Below, piece after piece: positions 44,918-53,679 of a DNA stretch of 64,000 bases. The stretch's first letter is position 1; every line of letters begins with the position of its first letter. Source of the stretch: CAVYYW01 sp963772845 (GTDB lineage: Bacteria; Bacillota; Bacilli; Bacillales; Sporolactobacillaceae); NCBI GenBank assembly GCA_963772845.1, contig CAVYYW010000042.1, positions 10,678 to 74,677 of the forward strand. The letters are read 5' to 3'. A program made the position numbers and the translations under genes. The notes under the pieces were generated by a model that was not told the origin of the DNA, made no database searches, and worked only from the letters and a program-made list of their open reading frames with translations.

Positions 44918-45782
44918 CTAAAACGCCACCTTTTGCTTTGTAATATATTCGATAATAAATTCTGCAAGGGAAAACAAAATAAATATAGGGATAAAAATCA
45001 TAAACAATCCGATGGTAAAAAATAAAGGTGACATGTTATTTAATAAAAAAACAAGAAGACCTTGTATATTAAAGATGAATTCTACAATTAATAAATTAGA
45101 CAGCATAAACCATAAATTGATTTTTGAGTGCGCGAAAAGGCTTAATAGGGCATTTCTTAAAATATGAACGAAAAGAATTTTTTGTTTCCTTAGTCCCTTG
45201 CTTTGAGCAAACTCAACATATTGCTTCTGACTTTCAGATTCTGTGTCTAACACGATTCTTTTTGTAAAAAAATGCAACTGGGAGCAGGGTCAGGACAGTA
45301 ATAGGCAAGGCGTAAGCCTCAGAATCACCAAAGCTAACAATATTAAAGAAAAGAATATGCGTTTGTTTATAGACCCAAATAACAGTTATTTGAAAGATGG
45401 CAATGACTAACACATCAGGAACTGATTCAATAATAAAAAAGAAGGCATTTATGGCCTTTTTTATTTTGGAAGGGAGGAGCATTGTTAAAAAGGCTAAGAG
45501 AATGCTAATAAAAAGAGCGATTATAAAAGACGGAATTAAGAGAATCATACTTGTTTTCCAGCTTATAAAAATTGCAGGAAACAGAGGGCGGTCAGTCCCT
45601 TGCAGATTATAAGTTATCGCTGAAGGATGGATCAACTGCTTTAAGACATCAGGGATCGTATGGACGTACACACCTAACTTTGGAGATAAACCCACAAACA
45701 GGGCGGGCAGTGAACCAATTAATATTAACCCTGCACAAGTAAATAAGAATTTCAGTGAGAGTTGAAAAGCCGTTTTTTGCAT
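44918..45782 (-). pseudogene. Peptide-type ABC transporter permease (DppB-like), frameshifted
   Basis: Start 45782 (MQKTAFQLSLKFLFTCAGLILIGSLP, RBS AAGAAGG). The middle part FISWKTSMILLIPSFIIALFISILLAFL and SVPDVLVIAIFQI is typical of BPD_transp_1 permeases. The frame breaks in a homopolymer (A7 on the plus strand at 45266-45272); with six instead of seven, VAFFTKRIVLDTESESQKQYVEFAQSKGL is read continuously, including the EAA-like loop (QYVEFAQSKGLRKQKILFVHILRNAL). The full protein would be about 287 residues. Confidence 0.7.
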
Positions 45783-46003
45783 CGTTGAAACCTTCTTTCC
45801 ATATTGAAAAAGTCGTAATAAGAACAAAAAAGGAGGAAAAACTCACTTTTTGTTTCGGGTGTTTTTTATCTATTTCGACATTTATCCATTAAATCCCTCT
45901 TTTTCAAAGTGTTTTGTATTTTAACTATAAATAAGGCAAAGAAAGGGTAGGAGACTCTCAATGGCGAACGTATTACTAACTTTAAATGTTAAGGAGGTCC
46001 GTT

Positions 46004-46339
46004 ATGGGGGAAGCAGAAATTGAAGATTTTTTAAAGCTGGATATCCGGATTGGCACAGTCGTTAAAGCAGAACCTTTCCCGGAAGCCAGAAATCCGGCAA
46101 TAAAATTAGAAATTGATTTTGGTGAGATGGGACTTAAGCAGTCCTCGGCTCAAATTACGCGAAGGTATGAACCTGAAGATCTGATCGGGAGACAAGTGGC
46201 AGCAGTGGTGAATTTTCCTGTCAGGCGAATTGCAGGGTTTAAATCTGAGGTACTGGTGATAGGCGGCGTTCCTGGAGAAGGGGATGTGGTTCTGTTAAAA
46301 CCGGATGCAGCTGTGGCAAACGGAACGGCAGTTAAATAA
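46004..46339 (+). CDS. csaA: CsaA, tRNA-binding-domain protein
   Basis: 111 residues forming an OB-fold tRNA-binding domain: DFLKLDIRIGTVVKAEPFPEARNPAIKLEIDFG, then RQVAAVVNFPVRRIAGFKSEVLVIG. Matches B. subtilis CsaA, a small homodimer reported to have secretion-chaperone activity. The start 46004 has AAGGAGG 6 bp upstream. A possible 20-codon ORF (45961-46023, MANVLLTLNVKEV) overlaps the start in another frame and has AGGAG before it; it may be a leader or chance. Confidence 0.92.
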   Translation: MGEAEIEDFLKLDIRIGTVVKAEPFPEARNPAIKLEIDFGEMGLKQSSAQITRRYEPEDLIGRQVAAVVNFPVRRIAGFKSEVLVIGGVPGEGDVVLLKPDAAVANGTAVK

Positions 46340-46510
46340 AACGTGGCTTTCTATTTATTTTTGGAGATGAGTGAAGATCAGGGGTCAATTTCGTCTGTGT
46401 AAAATGATATACTGAAAAGAAGCAATAGTTCGAACTCACATGGGGGTCGGCGCGCCCCGTTGACGTTGTGTCACATGACACGTCTGAAGCGGAAGGGGGG
46501 TGATGCCTGA

Positions 46511-46600
46511 ATGACGGTGTATCAGATGGTTATGATGGGGCTGGGAGCAGCCTCACTGGCCGTGGCGATCCTGTCACTTTTTTCTAAAAAAAAGAAATAG
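46511..46600 (+). CDS. Putative holin-like toxin (type I toxin-antitoxin candidate)
   Basis: 29 codons: MTVYQMVMMG, then LGAASLAVAILSLF, then SKKKK. A single hydrophobic helix with a lysine tail after an MTVYQ start is the pattern of the small Hol_Tox/TxpA-like peptides of Firmicutes. AAGGGGGGTG lies about 10 bp before the ATG. A TATACT at 46408-46413 could be the -10 box, giving a leader of about 90 nt with its own hairpin, which is common in type I toxins. The stop codon merges into the AATAGACCCCC hairpin discussed next. Too short for ordinary ORF calling. Confidence 0.7.
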   Translation: MTVYQMVMMGLGAASLAVAILSLFSKKKK

Positions 46601-46712
46601 ACCCCCAGTGTCGCAGCTAAAGGTCTATTTCTGACTTCTGCGCCGCCCCTATTAGGGGATCGACTATTGTGACGGGCCGTATGGTGTTAGTCGCACCTGC
46701 GGCCTTTTTTAG
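46596..46712 (-). ncRNA. Candidate antisense antitoxin RNA / 3' hairpins of the toxin
   Basis: AAATAGACC...GGTCTATTT (46594-46633) forms a stem that could end transcription in either direction. It is followed by GCCCCT/AGGGG-type and GGCC...GGCC pairings with a T run (46650-46712) for plus-strand termination. By analogy with TxpA/RatA and BsrG-type loci an RNA would start downstream (right) and run leftwards over the toxin 3' end. A clear minus-strand promoter was not identified, so this remains a candidate. A related AATAGACCCCC...GGTCTATT hairpin is at 54010. Confidence 0.4.
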
Positions 46713-46824
46713 TATATGCCTCTTAACAATTTCTATATTCATTATATACCACGTGGGCTTAGATTGTACACATGTCACGGGTCATTTGCTGATCCGTTTT
46801 AGTAAATGAAGAGGGGGAAAACAA

Positions 46825-47505
46825 GTGAAAGTACAGCAAATTTCTGAGCATGTATGGAGTTTGAAAACGTGGATCATCATTCCGATTCACGTGTGGCTAG
46901 TGGCTGATGAAGAAGGTGTGACGCTTGTGGACGCGGGTATACCGATGATGGCAAAAGGTATATTAAAAACCATTGAAAAAATCCAGAAAGGACCGCTTCA
47001 AAGAATCCTTTTGACGCACGGGCACGGTGACCACACTGGAGCAATAAAAGCCATTTTAAAAGAGAAGCATGTTCCTGTTTATGCGAGCGCAATTGAAATC
47101 CCTTATATTGAAGGAGAATTACCTTACCCTGGGAGAAAAAAAGCAGCCATGTCGGTTGCAAAGGGTGTGACTAAGCCTCTAGAAGTGACAGAGCGCGACC
47201 AATTAAAGCCTGTTGGAGGGTTGATTCCGTATCACACGCCAGGCCATTCTCCTGGGCATGTCGCGTATTATCATGCAGAAGATCAAGTCCTGCTTGCCGG
47301 GGATTTGTTTACTTCGAAAAAAGGGAAACTTCATAGACCGATGCCAATGTTTACAGCCGATATGAAACAAGCCTTAAACAGCAGTCTGATTTTAAAAACG
47401 CTCAAACCTAAGCATCTGGAGGTCTGCCACGGAGAACCAGTTATTCACCCGGCTGATCAACTGGACGATTACCTTCGTAAAAATGGGGCAAATGAGCTAA
47501 TATGA
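46825..47505 (+). CDS. Metallo-beta-lactamase-fold hydrolase
   Basis: 226 residues with the zinc motif H-x-H-x-D-H (THGHGDHTG, His65-His70), later HTPGHSPGHVAYY (His), LLAGDLF (Asp) and CHGEPV (His). Belongs to the glyoxalase II/YobT-like branch. Start GTG 46825 with GAGGGGG. The stop overlaps the next start (ATGA). The substrate is unknown. Confidence 0.88.
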   Translation: MKVQQISEHVWSLKTWIIIPIHVWLVADEEGVTLVDAGIPMMAKGILKTIEKIQKGPLQRILLTHGHGDHTGAIKAILKEKHVPVYASAIEIPYIEGELPYPGRKKAAMSVAKGVTKPLEVTERDQLKPVGGLIPYHTPGHSPGHVAYYHAEDQVLLAGDLFTSKKGKLHRPMPMFTADMKQALNSSLILKTLKPKHLEVCHGEPVIHPADQLDDYLRKNGANELI

Positions 47506-47839
47506 CAGCTGTCAAACATACAATTCTTGGGATGTTTTTTCTCCTTGAACTGGCCACTTTTGCAGCTTTAGGTTATTGGGGGTATCCCTTAACAAAGGCT
47601 GGCTAATAAGAATTTCAGCGGGACTATTATCTCCACTTATGACTGCTATTTTCTGGGGGATGTTCATCGCACCAAAAGCAAAGATTCAGGTTACAGGTAC
47701 CATGAACATTTTTCTTAAAATTTTCGTGTTTGGATTGGCGGCTGCAGCACTGTATGCGGCAGGGTCAAGGCTGCTTTTCACCATTTTTGTGATCGTTGTG
47801 ATTATTGAACTCACTCTAGTAACTATATTGAAAATATAA
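47502..47839 (+). pseudogene. YrdB-family DUF2568 membrane protein, frameshifted
   Basis: The first frame MTAVKHTILGMFFLLELATFAALGYWGY continues in the adjacent frame as SLNKGWLIRISAGLLSPLMTAIFWGMFIAPKAK and two more TM helices ending ELTLVTILKI. One base is missing at GGGGGTATCCC (about 47571-47581). The full protein has about 113 residues and four TM helices, typical for DUF2568. Overlaps the upstream MBL gene by 4 bp. Confidence 0.75.
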
Positions 47840-47859
47840 AGTGAAAAGACCAAACCCCT

Positions 47860-47997
47860 TTAATCCTGCGGGCGGTTTGGTCCTTCTGTTTTTTTATTGC
47901 CATAGCCGGTTGCTTTTTCTTCTTTGCTTTTATTGGTGTATTCCTGCTCTTTCTTCGCCTGTTCTTTGCTGTTATTTTTCAAATAGTCCTGCTTCAT
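47860..47997 (-). CDS. Small hydrophilic protein, possibly spore-associated
   Basis: 45 codons: MKQDYLKNNSKEQAKKEQEY, then TNKSKEEKATGYGNKKTEGP and NRPQD. Highly charged, no hydrophobic segment. AGGAG lies 9 bp before the ATG, which is the main support for it being real. Composition is like small acid-soluble or YfhD/SspP-type peptides, but I do not recognise the exact family. It is convergent with the YrdB-like gene; the shared GACCAAACC/GGTTTGGTC stem (47848-47883) may terminate both. Confidence 0.55.
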   Translation of the reverse strand: MKQDYLKNNSKEQAKKEQEYTNKSKEEKATGYGNKKTEGPNRPQD

Positions 47998-48164
47998 ATA
48001 GATCAGCTCCTGATTTAAGTTGCCTTTAGTTTGTCCAGCTTAAAACAGTCCATACTTTTTAATTACCATATATTTTTTTAATAAAATTGCTCGTTTGAAC
48101 TAAAGCTATAAAAGATATTCTAATCGAATATCAGCACGGCAATCTTGCCTATGAGGTGATACGA

Positions 48165-48365
48165 ATGAGTGATTTTAACAATCGTAATTCGCATTCACAG
48201 CCAGGTGGAACGGCGAGAAGCACCACTAAGCTAGACCCGCGTTCTCAAGCATTCCACCACAACTGGACAAGGCCAAAGCGTGCAAACAACCAGGTTAACG
48301 GGCACACAGAAATGTCCCAGAGCACCATTATTTTAAAAACAATGGCAAAAGCTCATCGATTTTAA
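48165..48365 (+). CDS. YpzG-like small protein
   Basis: 66 residues. The C-terminal half FHHNWTRPKRANNQVNGHTE followed by MSQSTIILKTMAKAHRF has the Q-V-N-G-E/H-T-x-x-S/T-Q-x-x-I-I-L signature I associate with YpzG-family small proteins of spore formers. The start 48165 has GAGGTG 6 bp upstream. Function unknown; probably expressed in sporulation by analogy. A strong terminator follows. Confidence 0.7.
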   Translation: MSDFNNRNSHSQPGGTARSTTKLDPRSQAFHHNWTRPKRANNQVNGHTEMSQSTIILKTMAKAHRF

Positions 48366-48383
48366 CGGACATTTTGGGCCAGA

Positions 48384-48418
48384 GAAGAACCAGACTTCGT
48401 GTCTGGTTCTTTTTCTTT
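48384..48418 (+). terminator. Terminator
   Basis: AGAACCAGACTTCG/CG-TGTCTGGTTCT hairpin with TTTTT. Confidence 0.9.
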
Positions 48419-48459
48419 TCGAACGATAAAATGAAATTAAAAAAGCGAGGGGTTTAAAT

Positions 48460-49080
48460 ATGGAGTCCGAGTTAGTCAGTGTTTTTAATGAAGACGGAAA
48501 ACCGGCGGGTACCTCAACACGTGAGGAAGCACATAAAAATGGCTATTGGCATGAAACCTTCCAATGCTGGGTTATGGGCAATGAAAACGGAACCGATTAT
48601 ATTTATTTTCAATTGAGAAGCAGTTCGAAAAAAGATTTTCCTAACCTGTTGGACATTACCGCCGCCGGCCATATTCTGGCCAACGAAACCGTTGAGGACG
48701 GCGTTAGGGAGGTTCAGGAAGAGCTCGGCATTAAGGTGGCAATCCATGATCTTCTGCCGCTTGGTGTCGTTAAGAACCGAATTGTTTTGAAAAAGTTTAT
48801 TGATAAAGAGCATAGTCATGTTTTTTTATATAAAAGCAATAATCTCATGGAGGAATGCCAGCTTCAGCAGGAAGAAGTGACAGGGTTAGTGAAGGCAGAA
48901 TTTGATGCTTTCTATGACCTTTGGCTTGGTGAAGCGGCTGAACTGAACGTGGAGGGATTTATACTTAATGAGAGAAGCGAAAAGATACCATATCAAAAGA
49001 CAGTGGGGCGCAGCAGCTTTGTGCCCCATGAAGAAAGTTATTTCCAGACCGTATTACAGACAATAAAGGGCACGCTTTAA
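48460..49080 (+). CDS. NUDIX hydrolase (IDI-like type)
   Basis: 206 residues. NUDIX box GHILANETVEDGVREVQEELGI (about residues 71-92). The N-terminal VFNEDGKPAGTSTREEAHKNGYWHETFQCWV is shared with isopentenyl-diphosphate-isomerase-like NUDIX proteins of bacilli. The C-terminus VGRSSFVPHEESYFQTVL is distinctive. AGCGAGGGG precedes the ATG. Probably cleaves a nucleoside diphosphate derivative; the substrate is not predictable. Confidence 0.87.
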   Translation: MESELVSVFNEDGKPAGTSTREEAHKNGYWHETFQCWVMGNENGTDYIYFQLRSSSKKDFPNLLDITAAGHILANETVEDGVREVQEELGIKVAIHDLLPLGVVKNRIVLKKFIDKEHSHVFLYKSNNLMEECQLQQEEVTGLVKAEFDAFYDLWLGEAAELNVEGFILNERSEKIPYQKTVGRSSFVPHEESYFQTVLQTIKGTL

Positions 49081-49247
49081 AATTTCACTTAGTAACTGTT
49101 GGGATCGCTGGTACCGTTCTTTGCGCCAATTAGAAATCCACATCCACCGGCATGATTTTCGTCACTATTTAAAGGGATTTCCCTGGATATTATAGAAAGT
49201 TATTAAGGGTTAAAATTAGACTTTTATACATAAAAGGGGTTGTCAAT
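49081..49247. other. Short intergenic region
   Basis: No gene or clear regulatory element was recognised before the PGM-type gene, apart from AAAAGGGG as its RBS. Confidence 0.4.
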
Positions 49248-49842
49248 ATGACAAGAATTGGATTCGTAAGACATGGAAGTACGGTTTGGAATAAAGAAAG
49301 ACGGGCACAGGGGAGTTCAGATATTCCGCTTGATCAGGATGGGCTGGCTGAGGCTCAAAAACTTGCGAAGAGGTTGAGCGCAGAAAAGTGGGATGCGATT
49401 TATACGAGCCCATCTATCACGAGCAAAGCAAACGGCCGAGATAATAAAAGGTGAGTATAGTGAGATCCCGTTTGTTATTGATGAACGTTTACGTGAATCT
49501 GGAGGCGGCCAAATTGAAGGAACCATTGAAGAAGAGCGGCTTGCAAAATGGGGTGAAAACTGGCGCAGTCTTGATCTGGGACTGGAAAAGGCAGAAGAGG
49601 TCGTTGCAAGGGGACTTCCGGCGATTGAAGAGATAACCGCAAATCATCCAGGGCAAAACATTTTGATTGTCAGCCATGGCGGGTTCATTTCGCATCTTTT
49701 GAATGAATTATCACCACATACAGAAACGGAAGGGTTTCTAGAAAATACTTCTTTAACCAAACTTATCAAAACGGACGATCGATGGGATTGTGAGAAGTAT
49801 AACTGCACAGCCCACCTTGCTGAAGCGGAAGAAACAATATGA
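49248..49842 (+). pseudogene. Histidine phosphatase (phosphoglycerate mutase family), frameshifted
   Basis: Begins IGFVRHGSTVWNKERRAQGSSDIPLDQDG with the R-H-G catalytic motif, then WDAIYTSP. The frame then breaks: LSRAKQTAEIIKGEY, ERLRESGGGQIEGTIEEE and the second catalytic His in LIVSHGGFISHLL are in another frame. Removing one T at about 49413 restores YTSPLSRAKQTAE. The full protein is about 197 residues, like small cobC/PhoE phosphatases. Its stop overlaps the following NUDIX start. Confidence 0.82.
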
Positions 49843-50270
49843 TAAGAGTCGATGTCGCCTATACACTGCTTTTTGATCAATCAGGTGAAAAAGTACTTAT
49901 GGTTAAAAATAAAGGAGAAAATCGTTCATATTATACACTGCCTGGCGGGGCTGTTGAGCATGGAGAAACATTGGAGGAAGCCGCAATTCGCGAGATGAAG
50001 GAGGAAGCTGGCCTGGATGTGAAGGTTCACGGGCTATTCTCTGTGAGGGAAGCTTTTTTTGAAAAAAGAGGTCATCATGCGATCTTCTTTACGTTTATAG
50101 GCGAAACCGTCGGCGGGGAAATTGGCATTGCCTATCCTGAAGAAATTGAAGAAGTCACCTGGATGCCTGTCCAGGCTGCTGAAAAACACCTGGACCTTGT
50201 CTCAGATCATAAGGGATTAATTCAAAGAAAAAATACTGTCCCCTATATTTTGCGGGGGTTTTCAAACTAA
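49839..50270 (+). CDS. NUDIX hydrolase
   Basis: 143 residues with the box GGAVEHGETLEEAAIREMKEEAGLDV (G-x5-E-x7-REMKEEAGL). Starts ATG 49839, overlapping the phosphatase gene by 4 bp, so they are coupled; the pairing suggests sequential removal of pyrophosphate and phosphate from one substrate (inference). A GCAGCGG/CCGCTGC hairpin (50277-50301) follows. Confidence 0.88.
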   Translation: MIRVDVAYTLLFDQSGEKVLMVKNKGENRSYYTLPGGAVEHGETLEEAAIREMKEEAGLDVKVHGLFSVREAFFEKRGHHAIFFTFIGETVGGEIGIAYPEEIEEVTWMPVQAAEKHLDLVSDHKGLIQRKNTVPYILRGFSN

Positions 50271-50312
50271 TTCAAAAGCAGCGGCCATAACCGCTGCTTT
50301 CAGTATCATGAT

Positions 50313-50897
50313 CTATTTTGTTTTAACTAAATTTACGTGGTCAACCGTTTGATCCGCTCCAACCACAAAATGCAGGGAGTAATCGCCCGTCTGGTAGACA
50401 TAATCAAACTGGTTTGTGTCCGGTACATTTAGAATTTCGCGAGGACTGCCTATTTGTTCGCTTAATACGGCAGGTGTAACGCCTCCCAGATTCAACTGGC
50501 GTTCAACATTTGTGCCAAAGTAACGTATTTGTGCAATGGTCCCGTTCTCATTATAGGAAAAAGCATAGCTTGCCTGTCCCATCGAGCCGTGATACCTGTC
50601 AAAGGCGTTAGCAGTGTTTGCAGGCTCTTCTGGAAGTCCGATTTTCTCATGAACATCAGATTTCGTATTCACATTGATCTTTAGTCCATTTACAAGATTA
50701 GGCATTTCACCTTGAAAGGCGTCATCATAAAGATTATCCACTGTTTTTGCTGCTTCAGGATTCGTAATGGATGAAGAAACGGTCGTCCTATCCGCTGCGT
50801 GCGCTGTTTCACCAAAGGCTGCTGTGCCAAGTCCTAAAACGGAACCCGTCATTAATGTGACGGCCAGAATCTTTGCTGCAGGTTTGTTGGTTAACAT
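50313..50897 (-). CDS. YjgB-type secreted protein (DUF4309)
   Basis: 194 residues. Signal peptide (lysine near the N-terminus, hydrophobic ILAVTLMTGSVLGLGTAAFG, cleavage expected after AHA near residue 34). The mature part has NLYDDAFQGEMPNLVNGLKINVNTKSDVHEKIG and YAFSYNENGTIAQIRYFG as in DUF4309/YjgB proteins. RBS GGAGGGA before the ATG. Extracellular, function unknown. Confidence 0.8.
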   Translation of the reverse strand: MLTNKPAAKILAVTLMTGSVLGLGTAAFGETAHAADRTTVSSSITNPEAAKTVDNLYDDAFQGEMPNLVNGLKINVNTKSDVHEKIGLPEEPANTANAFDRYHGSMGQASYAFSYNENGTIAQIRYFGTNVERQLNLGGVTPAVLSEQIGSPREILNVPDTNQFDYVYQTGDYSLHFVVGADQTVDHVNLVKTK

Positions 50898-51055
50898 TTC
50901 TTATCCCTCCTTATAAATAAATTCCACATGACGAATAGAATGAAACATAAATAAGGAAATAGCCGTGAAAAAGAGTGATTTTTCCTCTAATATTAAAGAG
51001 AAATAACAACGATATTTAAAATGATAATCTAATGTTTATAAGGAGGGCAGCCAAA

Positions 51056-51856
51056 ATGTCGATGAAATTCGCACTATTACAGATGGACATTGCTTTTGGT
51101 GATCCGGAAGACAATTATCAAAAAGCTACAAAACTCATAGCAGAAGCTGCCAGTTCAAATCCGGATGTAATTGTGCTTCCGGAGCTTTGGACAACGGGCT
51201 ACGATCTAGAAAGATTAGATGAGATCGCGGATAAGGATGGCAGCAAAATAAAAGCTTTTATTTCATCGCTTGCCAAAAAGCATCATGTGAATATCATTGC
51301 AGGATCAGCTGCGGTTCAAAAAGAGTATTCAATTTATAACACACTCCTTGCGTTTAACCGAGAAGGGGAGGTTGTAAAAGAATATGCAAAGGCTCATCTT
51401 TTCCGTCTCATGAATGAGGAGAAGTTTCTTACAGCCGGTGACAGTGATGGACTGTTTCGTCTTGAAGGTGTTCTGGCTGCTGGTTTTATTTGCTATGATA
51501 TTCGATTTCCAGAATGGCTGAGAGCCCATGCGCTTCAAGGGGCTGGTATGATCTTCGTTCCAGCAGAATGGCCGGCGCCGCGCATTGAGCACTGGCGGAA
51601 TTTATTGATTAGCCGAGCGATTGAAAATCAGAGCTTTGTCATTGCCTGCAATCGTGTGGGGGCCGATCCTGATAACGTGTTTGGTGGTCACTCTCTGGTT
51701 ATTAATCCATGGGGAGAAATTATAGCGGAAGGCGGAGAAGGCGAAGAAATTCTCCATGCAAGCATTGATCCTCAGCAATTGGATGAAATCAGGAATCGCA
51801 TTCCGGTTTTCGAAGACCGGCGGCCGGATCTTTACAAAACGCTTTTTGAGAAATAA
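51056..51856 (+). CDS. Carbon-nitrogen hydrolase (nitrilase family, YkrU/MtnU-like)
   Basis: 266 residues with the Glu-Lys-Cys triad: Glu43 (VLPELWTTGYD), Lys112 (EYAKAHLF) and Cys146 (GFICYDIRFPE). The sequence is close to the omega-amidase-like YkrU/MtnU group linked to methionine salvage, but no mtn genes are visible here. The start 51056 is chosen by AGGAGGG upstream; the frame opens at 51032. A terminator follows. Confidence 0.87.
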   Translation: MSMKFALLQMDIAFGDPEDNYQKATKLIAEAASSNPDVIVLPELWTTGYDLERLDEIADKDGSKIKAFISSLAKKHHVNIIAGSAAVQKEYSIYNTLLAFNREGEVVKEYAKAHLFRLMNEEKFLTAGDSDGLFRLEGVLAAGFICYDIRFPEWLRAHALQGAGMIFVPAEWPAPRIEHWRNLLISRAIENQSFVIACNRVGADPDNVFGGHSLVINPWGEIIAEGGEGEEILHASIDPQQLDEIRNRIPVFEDRRPDLYKTLFEK

Positions 51857-51883
51857 GGCTGATGCGTGTTTTTATAAATAATA

Positions 51884-51918
51884 AATAGACCGCCAAATGA
51901 ATGGCGGCCTGTTTTTTA
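51884..51918 (+). terminator. Terminator of the nitrilase gene
   Basis: GACCGCCA/TGGCGGCC-type hairpin followed by TTTTTT. Confidence 0.85.
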
Positions 51919-51928
51919 TTCCTTTTCA

Positions 51929-52585
51929 TTAATCAAGATCTTTTTTACAGAAATACCAGTCCACACATTCATAGGCGGGGTCATTCATACGTTCAGTGGC
52001 CGCTTCTTTTGTCTTTGGAGGGGAGACTAGCACTTTGTCACCTTTTCTCCAGTTGGCAGGCGTTGATACACCGTGCTCAGCGGTCGTTTTCAGAGCCTGT
52101 ACAAGCCGAACAATTTCTTCCATATTGCGTCCTGTGCTTAATGGGTAATAAATAACAGATTTGATGGTGGATTTATCATCAATCACAAATACAGCACGGG
52201 ATGTTTCGGTGCCTTTGCTTTCTGGCATGATCATGCCGTATTTCATGGCAACGTCTTTATTTAAATCCGCGATAATCGGAAATTCAATTTTTGTATCAAA
52301 ATTCTCTTCAATATTTCGAGTCCAGGCAATATGCGAATTTACACTGTCGATACTTAATCCCAGAAGCTCTGTATCCAGTTCTTTTAACTGCGGATAGATA
52401 TCCTGGAATCCCACAAATTCTGTCGTGCATACTGGAGTAAAATCTGAGGGATGGGAAAATAAAACAAACCATTTACCCTTATAATCATCAAGTGAAATTT
52501 CGCCATGTGTCGTTTGCGCGGTAAAGTGCGGCGCTTTCTCCCCAATGCGGGGAAGTCCCTGGGCTTGAGTTTCATTGTTCTCCAT
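51929..52585 (-). CDS. Peroxiredoxin (1-Cys/Prx6-type with C-terminal cysteines)
   Basis: 218 residues. The peroxidatic Cys53 is in HPSDFTPVCTTE. The C-terminal extension ends ECVDWYFCKKDLD with two cysteines (about 207 and 213), as in Prx6-class enzymes of archaea and bacilli that resolve through C-terminal cysteines. Reduces peroxides in the cytoplasm. AAGGGTG-type RBS. Monocistronic. Confidence 0.92.
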   Translation of the reverse strand: MENNETQAQGLPRIGEKAPHFTAQTTHGEISLDDYKGKWFVLFSHPSDFTPVCTTEFVGFQDIYPQLKELDTELLGLSIDSVNSHIAWTRNIEENFDTKIEFPIIADLNKDVAMKYGMIMPESKGTETSRAVFVIDDKSTIKSVIYYPLSTGRNMEEIVRLVQALKTTAEHGVSTPANWRKGDKVLVSPPKTKEAATERMNDPAYECVDWYFCKKDLD

Positions 52586-52784
52586 AGTAAATACACCCTT
52601 TCTGATTATTACTGTCCAAATATATTTGCAACTACTAATGTATTTCCTTTTGTTCTTTTTTCAAAACGTATCAAGGTGTAATGCGGGACTAACGTATGAT
52701 CTGTAAATTTGAAAGGACATTGAATCAGTACAGCCAGCGAGAAGAGAAATTAATATAAATTTTATAGAAAAGAGATGATTTCAT

Positions 52785-53231
52785 ATGAATCAAGCAGCAC
52801 AGGAATATTGGGACGCTTATTGGAAAGGCAAGGAGGAACCGCCGCCGATTGAGGCCTGGCAGTTCGGGGTGGATCCAGATCATCTTGCCCAGCTTGTGAT
52901 TGAGGGGGTTAAGACGGCAACTTGCTCGGGGTACGTTTTCTATGAACAAGATGATGAACCTTTGCCCACAACAGATGAATACAGCATTATACTGAACAGC
53001 CGGGACGAGCCTGTCGCGATTATAAAAACCGTGGAAGTATCGGTGATGCCAATGAATGAAGTGCCTGAAGAGTTTGCGATTGCGGAAGGTGAAGGCGACC
53101 GAACGTATCAGTATTGGAAAGAGGTTCATGAAGCTTTTTTCAGAAAAGAACTTAGTGAAATTGGACTTGAGTTCACAGAGGACATGCTGCTCGTGTGCGA
53201 ACGATTTGAAGTGGTGGATGTGAAAAAGTAG
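52785..53231 (+). CDS. ASCH-domain protein
   Basis: 148 residues with an ASCH fold (PUA-like RNA/ligand-binding): FGVDPDHLAQLVIEGVKTATCSGY, then DEPVAIIKTVEVSVMPMNEV and EGEGDRTYQYWKEVHEAFF. AGAGATG upstream of ATG. Some ASCH proteins are N4-acetylcytidine amidohydrolases or RNA-binding; which applies here is unknown. It is followed directly by a 52-bp repeat array. Confidence 0.85.
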   Translation: MNQAAQEYWDAYWKGKEEPPPIEAWQFGVDPDHLAQLVIEGVKTATCSGYVFYEQDDEPLPTTDEYSIILNSRDEPVAIIKTVEVSVMPMNEVPEEFAIAEGEGDRTYQYWKEVHEAFFRKELSEIGLEFTEDMLLVCERFEVVDVKK

Positions 53232-53317
53232 TGCAGGGCCAGGTGATCCTAAAGCCCTCAGACGAAGAAGGGCAGAAGACAGCAAAAGAGAGAAGGAAAT
53301 GTCTTTCATTTGGGGCG

Positions 53318-53575
53318 ATGAAGGACAAACGGGGTCAAAAAGCAGGAGAAAGGGCCTTCATAAGGTTCATGAACGACCAAACGGGGTCAAAAAGCAGGAG
53401 AAAGGGCGTTCATAGGGTCGATGAACGACCAAACGGGGTCGAAAAACAAGAGAAAGGGCGTTCATAAGGGCGATGAACGACCAAACGAGGTCGAAAAACA
53501 AGAGAAAGGGCGTTCATAGGGTCGATGAACGACCAAACAGGGTCAAAAAACAGGAGAAAGGGCGTTCATTTGGTT
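53318..53575 (+). repeat. 52-bp tandem repeat array (about five copies)
   Basis: Units of exactly 52 bp begin GACCAAACGGGGTC (a GACC/GGTC dyad), continue with AACAAGAGAAAGGG and contain GTTCATAGGGTCGATGAAC (GTTCAT/ATGAAC dyad). The first and last units are degenerate. Period and dual-dyad layout resemble the array at 41102, although the sequences differ. Confidence 0.92.
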
Positions 53576-53679
53576 CGAATTGGTAAAAGTGACTCGTTTT
53601 TGCCGAAATCTGCTCGACTTTCCGTGGGCGATCGATCCTTGAGGTGGGGCAACCAAAGTGAAAACCAGGGGGTAAACCA

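Noticed and set aside
46430..46510. Possible T-box or metabolite riboswitch in the GC-rich leader
   Set aside because: No conserved T-box or riboswitch core was found; it reads better as the structured leader of the small toxin gene.
53231..53467. Plus-strand ORF of 78 codons after the ASCH gene
   Set aside because: Runs into the 52-bp array. Amino-acid content merely reflects the repeat.
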